Position numbers and translations under genes: made by a program
Assembly: GCA_001321835.1 (NCBI GenBank)
Contig: JPUR01000104.1
Location: 1-12,311, forward strand
DNA: 12,311 nt
Direction of reading: 5' to 3'
Source: Marinosulfonomonas sp. PRT-SC04
Lineage (GTDB): Bacteria; Pseudomonadota; Alphaproteobacteria; Rhodobacterales; Rhodobacteraceae
Shown: in pieces, positions 1 through 6,740 of the stretch
Layout: each line of letters opens with the position of its first letter
Position numbering within the stretch: position 1 is the stretch's first letter
The notes under the pieces: model-generated
What the model was told of the DNA's origin: nothing
The model's input: only the letters and a program-made list of their open reading frames with translations
Databases searched by the model: none

Positions 1-240
1 CTGAAGCGAACCGGCTGGAAGCCGGTGGCTTAAAACCTATTCGTGGAAAGTAAAATTCTCCTCCCTGACCAACTCCGGTTGCCCGGACAAACCTGCGAGC
101 CAAGAAATCACTTGGGATCAGACCTGGAGTTCCCAGACTAAATGCCACCACTCACGGAACATCTTTAGGATGTACGTTAACCGGAGGTAAAGAAAGTCAG
201 GAATTCCATACCTGTCTAAAAGGATAGGTTCAGCCGGGCG
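1..240 (+). ncRNA. Group I self-splicing intron, 3' part (catalytic core)
   Basis: I recognise this as a group I intron because the core helices appear in the right order. They are: a P2-like hairpin (10-16 with 20-26); P3 (CTCCGG 73-78 with CCGGAG 181-186); P6 (CCAAG 100-104 with CTTGG 111-115); P7 (133-139 with 195-201, containing GACT/AGTC and an unpaired A); P8 (159-163 with 169-173); J8/7 (GTAAAGAA 187-194); and a P9-type hairpin (211-217 with 222-228). The text GCGAGCCAAG and CCCAGACTAAATG resembles the Q and R boxes of tRNA-Leu introns. The 5' exon and P1 lie left of the window. The 3' splice site should be a G near 235-240, but I cannot identify a 3' exon: the next gene starts at once on the other strand. 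The intron may therefore be a remnant or interrupt the very end of a gene. Confidence 0.72.
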
Positions 241-241
241 T

Positions 242-994
242 CTAGGCCTCAAAGATGAATATCTGATTTTGGAATGAAGCCTTCAACACGGCCTGCGCGG
301 TCGTATCAACATCCAGCGCCTCGCGGGCCAGCCGTAAATGTTTTTCAACAGTCGCCGAGGTCAGCCCCATAATGGTCGCAATATCTTGCATGGTTTTGCC
401 ATCTCCGACCCACTCTAGAACCTGACGTTGCCGACGGGTCAGATTGCAGCGTAAATTATTGTAGGGCAGGCTAATCACCTTCAAATGCATCACATTGCTG
501 GCCATCAGAATTTCACGGCCATGCTGTTTCCAGATCACATCAACCTCGCCCTGAGAGATGCCTATTTTGGCCGTCATGCCAAGGCCGCCACGGGCGCGGG
601 TCGAATCCGATTTAAAACCGATAGAATAGCCCGCAGTCACATCCATTTTACGGTTATACTCCAAGGCCTTAAGCTCGCCCGCGGTGAACTTGTTCGCCCG
701 CAACTGTTCCTGAACCCAACTCCAGCTGCAAGCACCGTCATTTTCATGCGACCAGCGCAACATTGGGCCATTCAGGTAATGCCCCTCTTGAATAAAGCCA
801 TCGACATAAGCGGGGTTATGGCTTGATAAAACAAGAGAATCCAATGGGTTGGCCATTAGTTTTTCGTTTTTGAATCTTGTATAGGCATAGAGCAGACGGT
901 CAAAGCCGTATGTCTTCATTGTTGTGGTGTGCAAGGTCCAAATGTCTTCGATAGTATCCAGTTCAAATATCTGTTCCAGATAGTCCGTAATCAT
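242..994 (-). CDS. LuxR-family transcriptional regulator (autoinducer-binding type)
   Basis: This 250-residue protein has the two-part layout of quorum-sensing LuxR regulators. The N-terminal region, about residues 20-165, resembles an acyl-homoserine-lactone binding domain, with an aromatic-rich pocket segment around GACSWSWV and a YSIGF strand. The C-terminal region, about 185-245, is a GerE-type helix-turn-helix: LTRRQRQVLEWVGDGKTMQDIA followed by a recognition helix with TSATVEKHLR. Its ATG overlaps the aroQ stop codon (ATGA), so the two genes are translationally coupled. No luxI synthase gene lies in the window, so here it appears as a solo LuxR. Its ligand and targets cannot be told from sequence. 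The stop codon sits directly against the 3' end of the group I intron on the opposite strand. Confidence 0.88.
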   Translation of the reverse strand: MITDYLEQIFELDTIEDIWTLHTTTMKTYGFDRLLYAYTRFKNEKLMANPLDSLVLSSHNPAYVDGFIQEGHYLNGPMLRWSHENDGACSWSWVQEQLRANKFTAGELKALEYNRKMDVTAGYSIGFKSDSTRARGGLGMTAKIGISQGEVDVIWKQHGREILMASNVMHLKVISLPYNNLRCNLTRRQRQVLEWVGDGKTMQDIATIMGLTSATVEKHLRLAREALDVDTTAQAVLKASFQNQIFIFEA

Positions 995-1434
995 TCAGCC
1001 GCACCCAGATGCACCAGCATCGCGTCGATAGCCAAGCCGTATCCAGCCGGACCAAAGCCACAGATTTGCCCCACCGCAACCGGTGCGATGTAAGATTTAT
1101 GCCGGAAGGATTCGCGGGCGTGAATGTTGGACAGATGCAGCTCGATCACCGGCACATCTACCGATGAAATTGCATCCATCAAGGCGATCGAGGTATGGGT
1201 GTAGGCGCCCGCATTCAGGATAATCCCATCATGCTGCTCGCGTGCCGCATGAATGGCGTCAATCGGCGCCCCTTCATGATTGGACTGCAAACAGCTGACG
1301 CTACAACCGCAGGCCTTGGCTTTCTCAGCGCACATCAGCTCGACCTCGGCCAAGGTGATCTTGCCGTAAACCTCGGGCTGGCGGGTGCCAAGCAAATTAA
1401 GGTTTGGCCCGTTTAAAATCAGTATACTTATCAT
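991..1434 (-). CDS. aroQ: Type II 3-dehydroquinate dehydratase
   Basis: AroQ interconverts 3-dehydroquinate and 3-dehydroshikimate by loss of water, in the cytoplasmic shikimate pathway or in quinate catabolism. The 147-residue length is typical of the type II dodecameric enzyme. Family motifs are intact: NGPNLNLLGTRQPEVYG at the N-terminus with the catalytic Tyr in VYG; QSNHEGAPIDAIH; NAGAYTHTS; and ELHLSNIHARESFR with the catalytic His. The ATG at 1432-1434 follows a purine-rich ribosome-binding sequence (GGGGTG). The gene is the promoter-proximal member of a two-gene operon with the LuxR regulator, overlapping it by 4 nt. About 120 bp separates it from the divergent oxidoreductase gene, and that gap must hold promoters for both directions. 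Confidence 0.96.
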   Translation of the reverse strand: MISILILNGPNLNLLGTRQPEVYGKITLAEVELMCAEKAKACGCSVSCLQSNHEGAPIDAIHAAREQHDGIILNAGAYTHTSIALMDAISSVDVPVIELHLSNIHARESFRHKSYIAPVAVGQICGFGPAGYGLAIDAMLVHLGAAE

Positions 1435-1558
1435 GTTTCACCCCAGAGTGGTTTTGGGTCGTGTTTATGTAGTTTATAAAATGCCGATTAACCAATCAAG
1501 TCATAGTATTGGCGCTTTTGATTTCAAATCCGTGTGTTACAAGAAAATCATATGAATT

Positions 1559-2770
1559 TTGGTATTTGACACAGGGCAGGGCGCAGATTTGAACCAGAGT
1601 TATGATGTAGTAATCATTGGCGGTGCTGTGATGGGCAGTTCTGCTGCGTTTTGGTTGTCACGCATGGATGCGGGTCTGCGTATTTTGGTGGTGGAGCCTG
1701 ATCCAAGCTATGCCAAAAGCTCAACCGCGCTGTCCGTGGCCTCAATCCGGCAACAATTCACCACCGCTGTCAACGTTAAGATTTCGCGATTTGGCATTGA
1801 TTTCATTCGAAATATCGAAGATTATTTGGGGCCTGAAGGCGAGGTTTCCTCGCTTGGGTTTCAGGAAAATGGCTATTTATTTTTGGCGGGAAGCGACAGT
1901 TCTGAGCAAGCCATGCGCGACGCCTGCGCAATGCAGCAGCAACACGGTGCCCAGACGGAACTGTTGGATCCTGACGCCTTAAAGCAGAAATTTGACTGGC
2001 TGAATGTCGATGATATCCAGATGGCCAGCTACGGCGCCAAGGACGAGGGCTGGTTTGACAATATGAGCCTGCTTGGCGGGCTGAAAAAGGCCGCGATCGC
2101 CAATGGCGTGACTTATATCAAGGATCAGGTCGTCGGTTTTAACCATAAATCCAGCCAGATTCAGACCGTAAAATTAGCCCAAAACAGCGATGTGAACACC
2201 GGGCAGGTGGTGTCCGCCGCTGGAACTGCGGCGGCAAAAATCATCGGTATGTTAGGCGAGAAACTACCTGTAGAGCCTAGAAAACGCACAGTATTTATGA
2301 TTGACGCGCCGAATGCGGTCCATCCTGACGCGCCCTTAATGGTCTGCCACAGCGGGTTTTATCTGCGCCCCGAGCACAAGCACTGGATTTGTGCCATCGT
2401 GCCCGAGGACGACCATGTGGCCGATCCTGATGATTTCGACCCTGACCTGGGGTTGTTCGAAGATGAAATTTGGCCAAAACTTTACAATCGTGCACCTGGT
2501 TTTGATGCGGTCAAGGTTCTGTCGGCCTGGGCTGGACATTACGCCTATAACACCTTGGACCAGAACGCGATCATCGGGGCGCATCCAAACTGGAGCAACC
2601 TATTTTTGATGAACGGATTTAGCGGACATGGCTTGCAACAAGCGCCAGCCGTTGGCCGTGGCATTGGCGAGTTGATCCTGACCGGTGCGTTTCAGAGCAT
2701 TGATCTATCCGATCTCAGCGTTGAGCGGATATTGCAAGGTCAGGCGTTTTTGGAAAAAGCGATTGTTTAG
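1559..2770 (+). CDS. FAD-dependent oxidoreductase, DAO (glycine/D-amino-acid oxidase) family
   Basis: This 403-residue protein is a DAO-family flavoenzyme. The dinucleotide-binding motif VVIIGGAVMGSSAAFWLSR lies near residues 17-35, followed by the acidic strand end VVEPD. The FAD-contacting C-terminal segment is FLMNGFSGHGLQQAPAVGRGIGELI. Relatives oxidise secondary or tertiary amines such as sarcosine or glycine; the substrate here cannot be told. The start is uncertain. The longest frame opens with TTG at 1559, and a TTG at 1589, after GGGCAGGG, would give a protein ten residues shorter. An ATG at 1552 opens only a five-codon reading frame. The gene diverges from aroQ and is followed by a palindromic hairpin and then dif. 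Confidence 0.88.
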   Translation: MVFDTGQGADLNQSYDVVIIGGAVMGSSAAFWLSRMDAGLRILVVEPDPSYAKSSTALSVASIRQQFTTAVNVKISRFGIDFIRNIEDYLGPEGEVSSLGFQENGYLFLAGSDSSEQAMRDACAMQQQHGAQTELLDPDALKQKFDWLNVDDIQMASYGAKDEGWFDNMSLLGGLKKAAIANGVTYIKDQVVGFNHKSSQIQTVKLAQNSDVNTGQVVSAAGTAAAKIIGMLGEKLPVEPRKRTVFMIDAPNAVHPDAPLMVCHSGFYLRPEHKHWICAIVPEDDHVADPDDFDPDLGLFEDEIWPKLYNRAPGFDAVKVLSAWAGHYAYNTLDQNAIIGAHPNWSNLFLMNGFSGHGLQQAPAVGRGIGELILTGAFQSIDLSDLSVERILQGQAFLEKAIV

Positions 2771-2781
2771 CAGCCTCCTGT

Positions 2782-2806
2782 AATATCTCGATTTTATTGA
2801 GATATT
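2782..2806 (+). terminator. Stem-loop after the oxidoreductase gene, possible terminator
   Basis: A perfect 8-bp inverted repeat (AATATCTC 2782-2789, GAGATATT 2799-2806) with a 9-nt AT-rich loop begins 11 bp after the oxidoreductase stop codon. It lacks a GC-rich stem and a T-run, so it is a weak candidate terminator or mRNA-end hairpin. It is the last host-side structure before dif. Confidence 0.4.
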
Positions 2807-2829
2807 GAGACCACCTGGCTTCCATAATA

Positions 2830-2857
2830 TTTAACATAATACTAATTATGCGCCTTT
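2830..2857 (-). other. dif: dif site / prophage attL, complete XerC and XerD arms
   Basis: Read on the minus strand, this is a 28-bp Xer site. The XerC arm AAGGCGCATAA (2857-2847) matches the last 8 of 11 bases of the E. coli arm. The centre is TTAGTA (2846-2841). The XerD arm TTATGTTAAAT (2840-2830) is identical to E. coli dif. The XerD arm lies on the host side and the XerC arm on the prophage side. After integration the chromosome thus keeps a functional hybrid dif: host XerD arm, phage XerC arm. Confidence 0.9.
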
Positions 2858-2950
2858 CTCCATTCCAAGTCATTAACCTACCTCAACTTTGCATTTGTGG
2901 CAATGCCTATTCTATCCACTCAAGGCATGTCAACAAATATCTTGCGGATC
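2858..2950. repeat. Left-end segment similar to the flank right of attR
   Basis: After the XerC arm this stretch is collinear with 12105-12197. Shared blocks include ACCTCAACTTTGC (2880-2892 and 12128-12140) and TCAACAAATAT (2930-2940 and 12177-12187), with nearly equal spacing from the core (39 and 40 bp to the first block). The copies are clearly diverged, so this is an old or imported duplication. No gene is visible in 2858-2980. Confidence 0.7.
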
Positions 2951-2978
2951 TCGTTAGCCGGCTCAACTATTTGTTGAC
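2929..2978. repeat. 11-bp perfect inverted repeat at the prophage left end
   Basis: GTCAACAAATA (2929-2939) and TATTTGTTGAC (2968-2978) are perfect inverted copies around a 28-bp spacer, which itself contains the palindrome AGCCGGCT (2956-2963). It begins just beyond the holin stop codon, so it could act as a transcript-end structure of the leftward operon or as an accessory protein-binding site near the recombination site. Confidence 0.55.
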
Positions 2979-2980
2979 GC

Positions 2981-3343
2981 CTATTTACGCCGCCAAGATG
3001 CCAGATCAGGCAGCTTCTTGCGTGCAAATGCAAAGCTGATCGCGGCTAGAACGCTCCACCGATACCATTCGGGCACTTCTTCCAAAGAGATAAAGCCCAG
3101 CATTACAAACTCTTGTAATTGCGGGATAAATGCCATCACCAGCGGTATGGATAGAATCACCGTCCAGAACTCGTCTACCCAGCTGTTTGCGGCGTTCTTT
3201 GCGGCCATGTTTTCCCATGCCCCTTCCCGATCCCCAGCATTCAGAACGGCCTTGGTCTCGGCCTCAATCTTTGCGCGCTTCAAATCCGTTCGGGCTTTGA
3301 CAATATCGCCACCCAATCCCAGTAATTCAATGAGCCATTTCAT
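2981..3343 (-). CDS. 3TM-type phage holin
   Basis: This 120-residue protein resembles the 3TM holin family (the group that includes holins of Rhodobacterales gene transfer agents). A charged N-terminal half (KARTDLKRAKIEAETKA) is followed by WVDEFWTVILSIPLVMAFIP, a second hydrophobic stretch, VPEWYRWSVLAAISFAFA, and a basic tail. The order 'WxDE..SIPL..AFxP...PEWY.W' is characteristic. A holin makes inner-membrane lesions at a set time so that wall hydrolases can reach the peptidoglycan. It is the last gene of the leftward operon. Its ATG overlaps the stop of the preceding 50-residue gene (ATGA). The partner endolysin is more likely the M15 peptidase of the rightward unit than the membrane-anchored transglycosylase. 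Confidence 0.75.
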   Translation of the reverse strand: MKWLIELLGLGGDIVKARTDLKRAKIEAETKAVLNAGDREGAWENMAAKNAANSWVDEFWTVILSIPLVMAFIPQLQEFVMLGFISLEEVPEWYRWSVLAAISFAFARKKLPDLASWRRK

Positions 3344-3492
3344 GCGCTTATCCTTCCTTGTTGTTCCAAAACACCCAGACGCCGCTCCATGTTGTCATGA
3401 CCAGCAAGCAGCGACCCCAGCCGCAACCAGACGCCCGCATTCACCGCAACGGAAACCATCAACAGCGCGGGTACTACAATTTCACCGCCCAT
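3340..3492 (-). CDS. Small membrane protein (50 aa), unknown
   Basis: This short gene encodes 50 residues starting MGGEIVVPALLMVSVAVNAG, a single hydrophobic span, followed by a charged tail (HDNMERRLGVLEQQ) that could form an amphipathic helix. It fills the gap between two other leftward genes, and its stop overlaps the holin ATG by the 4-nt ATGA signature used throughout this operon, which supports it as real. Its position just upstream of the holin suggests a lysis accessory (antiholin or spanin-like part) or a virion membrane protein; I see no decisive motif. The start codon lies in a small tandem duplication. Confidence 0.65.
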   Translation of the reverse strand: MGGEIVVPALLMVSVAVNAGVWLRLGSLLAGHDNMERRLGVLEQQGRISA

Positions 3493-3518
3493 CATTTACC
3501 GCCCATCATTTACCGCCC
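3484..3518. repeat. Tandem duplication of a gene junction
   Basis: ATCATTTACCGCCC occurs twice in a row (3491-3504 and 3505-3518), with the bases ACCGCCC present again at 3484-3490. On the coding (minus) strand this yields repeated ATGGGCGGTAAATGA, so between the 77- and 50-residue genes there is a spare four-codon frame (MGGK, stop). Confidence 0.85.
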
Positions 3519-3739
3519 AGCAATTTAAAGCCGCCGTATAGCGCCGCAGCCGCCAAAATACCGCGCCCCAGCGGGGTTAGAGTGAAACCCTGCTCGTCAA
3601 TAACGTCTATTTCCCAAAGGACGCCACGCAACGGGATATTTGAGGCCGTGCCCATGTCTTGCAGCGCGTCCTTGACGCCATCGGAAACGCCGCTCGCAAT
3701 GTCACTAAGTGATCCCAATGCACCATCAAAAATACTCAT
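3506..3739 (-). CDS. Small membrane protein (77 aa), unknown
   Basis: The protein has a polar N-terminal half (MSIFDGALGSLSDIASGVSD) that may form an amphipathic helix, then a short beta-like region (LWEIDVIDEQGFTLTPLG). It ends in a hydrophobic Ala/Gly-rich segment ILAAAALYGGFKLLGGK, a probable C-terminal membrane span. This N-out or tail-anchored layout recurs in several neighbouring genes and fits proteins of an internal virion membrane. Its ATG overlaps the stop of the 58-residue gene (ATGA). I do not recognise the family. Confidence 0.75.
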   Translation of the reverse strand: MSIFDGALGSLSDIASGVSDGVKDALQDMGTASNIPLRGVLWEIDVIDEQGFTLTPLGRGILAAAALYGGFKLLGGK

Positions 3740-3912
3740 TTCTTCATCACCTTATAAGCGGTCATTAAGGCGTAGGCGCTCACACCGATCAACAGCCCGT
3801 TGCCTACCTTGCGCCCGATTTCTTTGCCCATCTCCTCGCCCATTTCTTTGCCGCCCCAAAGGACGCCACCACCGAGCGCGACCGCAGCCACCCAAATTAA
3901 CGGTAAAGGCAT
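3736..3912 (-). CDS. Small membrane protein (58 aa), unknown
   Basis: This 58-residue gene has an N-terminal hydrophobic span (PLPLIWVAAVALGGGVLWGG), then a Gly/Lys/Glu-rich stretch with the repeat KEMGEEMGKEIGRKVG resembling a glycine-zipper helix, and a second hydrophobic stretch (GLLIGVSAYALMTAYKV) before a basic end. Glycine-zipper hairpins occur in small phage membrane proteins, including DNA-delivery and virion membrane components. It starts 1 nt inside the stop of the transglycosylase gene (TAATG) and ends overlapping the next ATG, so it is tightly embedded in the operon. Specific function unknown. Confidence 0.72.
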   Translation of the reverse strand: MPLPLIWVAAVALGGGVLWGGKEMGEEMGKEIGRKVGNGLLIGVSAYALMTAYKVMKK

Positions 3913-4505
3913 TATGCCATCTCCTTATTTGCTAGAATTTTCTGGTATTGGCCCTTGATTGCCGCCAAATATTTGACGGTTTCACTTGGCCACGTTCCGT
4001 TCGATCGCTTGCCCCCTGGTCCGGCGTTGTAAGCCTTGGCAATCCATTCCCGATCCCGCGCCTTGCCGTTCCATTTGCTAATCTTTTCAAGGTAGGCCGT
4101 GCCGTAATAGACCCCTACATTCTCGGAATGCAGCATGTTCGGATCCGACGGATATTTCCGCCAGCCCCACTTGTAGATATCGCCTTGAGTGCCGGGCATA
4201 ACCTGCAAAACACCAAGCGCACCGGCGCTTGATACTGCGTTAGAGCGCCCGCGGCTCTCAGTCCACATCATCGCGGCCACCCAAGCCGAATTTCGCCGCG
4301 CCCACGGCTGAACATCGGCCCAATTTCGCAGCAAGATAGCTTCTTCTTTGGTCAGCTTGCCAGACGGCTTACCAGCGGCCACGGCGGGCGATATGGCCAC
4401 CCCCTGCCCCTTGGGAAGCAAGCGGGCCAATAGCTCGTCTAGGTGGCCGTTTTTATAGGCCCAGAACGCGCCACCGCCGACAATCACAGCCCCCACGACA
4501 TTCAC
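3912..4505 (-). CDS. Membrane-anchored lytic transglycosylase (SLT/C-type fold)
   Basis: The protein cleaves the glycan strands of peptidoglycan. The N-terminus (VVGAVIVGGGAFWAY) is a membrane anchor, followed by a linker. The SLT domain covers roughly the last 130 residues: catalytic Glu in MMWTESRGRSNA, then SSAGALGVLQVMPGTQG, ENVGVYYGTAYL and AYNAGPGG, all matching the Slt70-type motifs. In membrane phages such enzymes are commonly virion-associated and open the wall locally during DNA entry; the anchor supports that role over pure lysis. I chose the GTG at 4505 (197 residues) because it overlaps the upstream stop as GTGA, as in the preceding gene. The GTG at 4514 would add three residues. 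Confidence 0.88.
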   Translation of the reverse strand: MNVVGAVIVGGGAFWAYKNGHLDELLARLLPKGQGVAISPAVAAGKPSGKLTKEEAILLRNWADVQPWARRNSAWVAAMMWTESRGRSNAVSSAGALGVLQVMPGTQGDIYKWGWRKYPSDPNMLHSENVGVYYGTAYLEKISKWNGKARDREWIAKAYNAGPGGKRSNGTWPSETVKYLAAIKGQYQKILANKEMA

Positions 4506-5278
4506 CGCAACCACTCTGGGTGCCAGTCGCCCAGATCGGTAATATTGATGTTTGCCTCAAATCCATATCCCACGCCATCGGCAAGAACGAGAGCCGTACC
4601 ATGCTTTAGAACACCCTCAATCTTATCGTAGTGTTGAGAGATAAGGACAGGCGCACGGTTCCACCCAGAATCGGCAATCCACTGCCCCATTTCAGCGTCG
4701 GTAAAAATTCCATGGCGCACAACATAATTTGACACCGGCAACCCGTCAGAATCAATCGAGTTTGTTGATTCTGAGAACACACCAGCGGGCAAACTGTCCT
4801 GATATTCAAGCTTTGCATCTGGGATAAGAGAAACGTTAGTTCCATTCCACGTTGCAATATCAAAATACAAATCACCACGCTTGGCCATCAAAATAAGCCC
4901 TTTGCGCTTGCCCGCAATGTTATCATTATCGCGCAACCCGATATGCGAACCATGCGCGGCAACAAACCCCATCCCCGTTTCATCTTGGCGCGGGGCTAGC
5001 CTGACCGGCAGGTCTTCCAAAATCTCAACCCGAACCGATTTTGAATACGGGTTGCGTAGATACCGTTGCACACCGTTAAGCGGCAGCGTTGCCCCCTCGT
5101 TTATGCGGATGGCATTTTGATCCGAGACAAGCTGCATAGCCACCGCATCACATCGCAAAAGTGTAATCGTAGATACACCAGTCCCCAAGCTAATGCGGCC
5201 ATGTGGCGCAATGTCATAAGCCCGCGTGTGCATCCGACTGTCGAATGTTCCAACCTCACCTTGCATCATTGTATTCAC
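4502..5278 (-). CDS. Putative virion protein (spike or minor capsid), 258 aa
   Basis: This is the second largest product of the structural operon. It is soluble-looking, with no membrane span, and rich in short beta strands separated by Gly/Asn/Asp turns, as in capsid or receptor-binding proteins. The first 110 residues contain RISLGTGVSTITLLRCDAVAMQLVSD and EGATLPLNGVQRYLRNPYS, which could form a capsid-binding beta domain. The C-terminal part (DLYFDIATWNGTNVSL, GVGYGFEANINITDLGDW) may be a distal domain. It begins with GTG overlapping the preceding stop (GTGA) and lies directly before the transglycosylase. Vertex or spike function is inferred from position and composition; I do not recognise a family. 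Confidence 0.6.
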   Translation of the reverse strand: MNTMMQGEVGTFDSRMHTRAYDIAPHGRISLGTGVSTITLLRCDAVAMQLVSDQNAIRINEGATLPLNGVQRYLRNPYSKSVRVEILEDLPVRLAPRQDETGMGFVAAHGSHIGLRDNDNIAGKRKGLILMAKRGDLYFDIATWNGTNVSLIPDAKLEYQDSLPAGVFSESTNSIDSDGLPVSNYVVRHGIFTDAEMGQWIADSGWNRAPVLISQHYDKIEGVLKHGTALVLADGVGYGFEANINITDLGDWHPEWLR

Positions 5279-5772
5279 CCTTTTCCTGATAAACTGCTGA
5301 TCAGCATCGCGGCCAGCGCGAAAACCATTACAGATTTAGACAATTCCGCAAAATTTGCGGTCTTAACTTCGGCCACCACATCGAGAGCGCTTTCTGTCAA
5401 ATCAAACGCTCGGCCTGAAACATCGCCGACAAGCTCAACCGTTAGCGTTTGCTGCCTTAAAAGCGTCTCAAACTGCTTGGTGCCCTCGCGTAGAATTACC
5501 TCGGCTTCTTTCGACATTCTGATTTGTGATTTGTTGAGTTGGTCAATTAATTTATTGCCCATTCCCGTAACCTCAAGAAGGTTCAAACGGCCATTTTTGG
5601 CCATAATATCCCACGCGGCCACCATTGGTTTGAGCGCCGCTGAAACCACCTGATCATCGTTGGAGTTTAGCAAGCTGTCTTTCAAGACAATGCCCTTTTG
5701 CAGGGTGATCCGCGCATCAACGGTTTCGCTTGTTGTTGTTTGAGTAACCTTTTCTTTTGACGAACTCGACAT
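5275..5772 (-). CDS. Tail-anchored helical membrane protein (165 aa), probable virion component
   Basis: After a Ser/Thr-rich start (MSSSSKEKVTQTTTSE), most of the protein is predicted helical, with heptad-like stretches (VILREGTKQFETLLRQQTLTVELVGD) compatible with a coiled coil. It ends in one C-terminal hydrophobic span (SVMVFALAAMLISSL) and a short basic tail. The long helix plus membrane tail would suit a protein linking capsid to internal membrane. It starts at an ATG overlapping the stop of the 131-residue gene (TAATG). No family recognised. Confidence 0.7.
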   Translation of the reverse strand: MSSSSKEKVTQTTTSETVDARITLQKGIVLKDSLLNSNDDQVVSAALKPMVAAWDIMAKNGRLNLLEVTGMGNKLIDQLNKSQIRMSKEAEVILREGTKQFETLLRQQTLTVELVGDVSGRAFDLTESALDVVAEVKTANFAELSKSVMVFALAAMLISSLSGKG

Positions 5773-6167
5773 TAGGAAAACACCCCTTGCAGAATGCCGT
5801 CACCGTCAACCGCATCAGTGCTAAATTCAGCGCCAAACATCTTGGCCTTCACCTGAATGTCGCGCAGTGAGCTAACGTGCATACGAAGCGGTTTCCCAAG
5901 GATTTGCCCGACACCAAAGAATTGCTTCATCATCAGCGGGCCAAATCCCTTAACAAAAGACCTGGCATAATAAACCGCGACCATATCGCCATCATCAAGG
6001 CCGAAAATGGCGTAACCGATTGGATCAGCCTTGGCGCTCAAAACTGTCAATACAAACGTATCTTGGCGCTCGGAGACTTCAAGCGCCCCTGCCCATTCCT
6101 CATCGCTAAGATGGCTTTGGAATGCCGCATCCAGTGGGTTTTGCGTAACGCGAATTTTGAAACTCAT
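5772..6167 (-). CDS. Small protein with possible GNAT-like fold (131 aa)
   Basis: The middle of the protein reads like the core of a GNAT acetyltransferase: a beta strand PIGYAIFGLDDGDMVAVYYA, then a segment where the acetyl-CoA loop would be (FVKGFGPLMMKQFFGVGQIL), then LRMHVSSLRDIQVKAKMFGAEF, which looks like the strand and 'N..A...Y.k.GF' helix of that family. The usual RGxGxG loop is altered (VKGFGP), so it may bind another ligand or be a structural relative. It sits among virion genes, with ATGA and TAATG overlaps on both sides. The GNAT suggestion is weak; it could equally be an unrelated alpha/beta virion or assembly protein. Confidence 0.65.
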   Translation of the reverse strand: MSFKIRVTQNPLDAAFQSHLSDEEWAGALEVSERQDTFVLTVLSAKADPIGYAIFGLDDGDMVAVYYARSFVKGFGPLMMKQFFGVGQILGKPLRMHVSSLRDIQVKAKMFGAEFSTDAVDGDGILQGVFS

Positions 6168-6370
6168 TTCATTTTTTCCAGTATATATTTGCCAGCCAAA
6201 CCGGCGATAATTGCAATCGCAACACCCTCGGCAATACGCTGCCCGATTGTTTTTGAGGTGCCGATCACAACGCCGCCAAAATCATGGGTGATCTGCGTTC
6301 TGTGTGCGTCCGATCCTGTGCTTGAGCTGGGTGCAATGTTTGGGCTAATTGTGAGTGGTGGAAGTACCAT
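6164..6370 (-). CDS. Small tail-anchored membrane protein (68 aa), unknown
   Basis: The first half is polar and Ser/Thr/Pro-rich (PPLTISPNIAPSSSTGSD). The second half is one hydrophobic Gly/Ala-rich segment (GVAIAIIAGLAGKYILEKM) that should span a membrane. Its stop overlaps the next ATG (ATGA). Size and layout resemble the many small structural membrane proteins of PRD1- and PM2-like phages. No family recognised. Confidence 0.68.
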   Translation of the reverse strand: MVLPPLTISPNIAPSSSTGSDAHRTQITHDFGGVVIGTSKTIGQRIAEGVAIAIIAGLAGKYILEKMK

Positions 6371-6381
6371 TTGTTGCCCCC

Positions 6382-6708
6382 TTATCGCAGAAACAGGAAC
6401 GCTAGAGCGACAGCCGCCCCAGCGTAATAAAGCTGGACATTATCGCCGCGCTCGACCTTCAAAAATCTAAGCAGCATGTTTTGCTCGCGTTCATCAGTGT
6501 CCAATCGCGCATCATCCCAAACAGCATTTGAGGCGGCGACATCATCCCGAATGTCAGTAGCGGCCCCGACGACATGGCCCACACTGGTAAAAACACTTGC
6601 GATCCCGTCAACAGTGCCCAAAAATCCATCAAACCCAGAACGGCGCGTTTTATAACGTCCGTCTGAATTGACTGGGCCAGCCGTGTAGTAACTTTCAATC
6701 TCAGACAT
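6382..6708 (-). CDS. Small tail-anchored membrane protein (108 aa), unknown
   Basis: The protein starts MSEIESYYTAGPVNSDGRYK. A Gly/Val-rich region (FLGTVDGIASVFTSVGHVVGA) and an acidic helical segment (DVAASNAVWDDARLDTDEREQ) follow. It ends in a hydrophobic segment (LYYAGAAVALAFLFLR) whose terminal Arg would sit at the membrane face. Translation starts at an ATG preceded by GGGG. It is the first gene after the capsid gene, separated from it by 71 bp holding a stem-loop. Probable virion membrane component; family not recognised. Confidence 0.7.
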   Translation of the reverse strand: MSEIESYYTAGPVNSDGRYKTRRSGFDGFLGTVDGIASVFTSVGHVVGAATDIRDDVAASNAVWDDARLDTDEREQNMLLRFLKVERGDNVQLYYAGAAVALAFLFLR

Positions 6709-6740
6709 ATTCGGCCCCTTTTTTGCATGTGATAAATGGA

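Noticed and set aside
1..33. C-terminal end of an intron-encoded protein (frame ending LKRTGWKPVA, stop)
   Set aside because: The same bases form a perfect 7-bp hairpin that suits intron P2, and ten residues are too few to recognise a protein.
485..826. Rightward 113-codon frame opposite the LuxR-type gene
   Set aside because: It lies fully within a well-supported regulator gene on the other strand and encodes no recognisable domain.
1552..1569. ATG at 1552 as the start of the oxidoreductase
   Set aside because: It is in another frame and reaches a stop after five codons. A role as a tiny leader peptide cannot be excluded but has no support.
3018..3935. A 305-codon rightward open frame opposite the holin and small membrane protein genes
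   Set aside because: It overlaps, antisense, several frames that have clear membrane segments, ribosome sites and overlapping start/stop junctions. Its own product is Ser/Pro/Arg-rich with no domain, as expected from a shadow frame.
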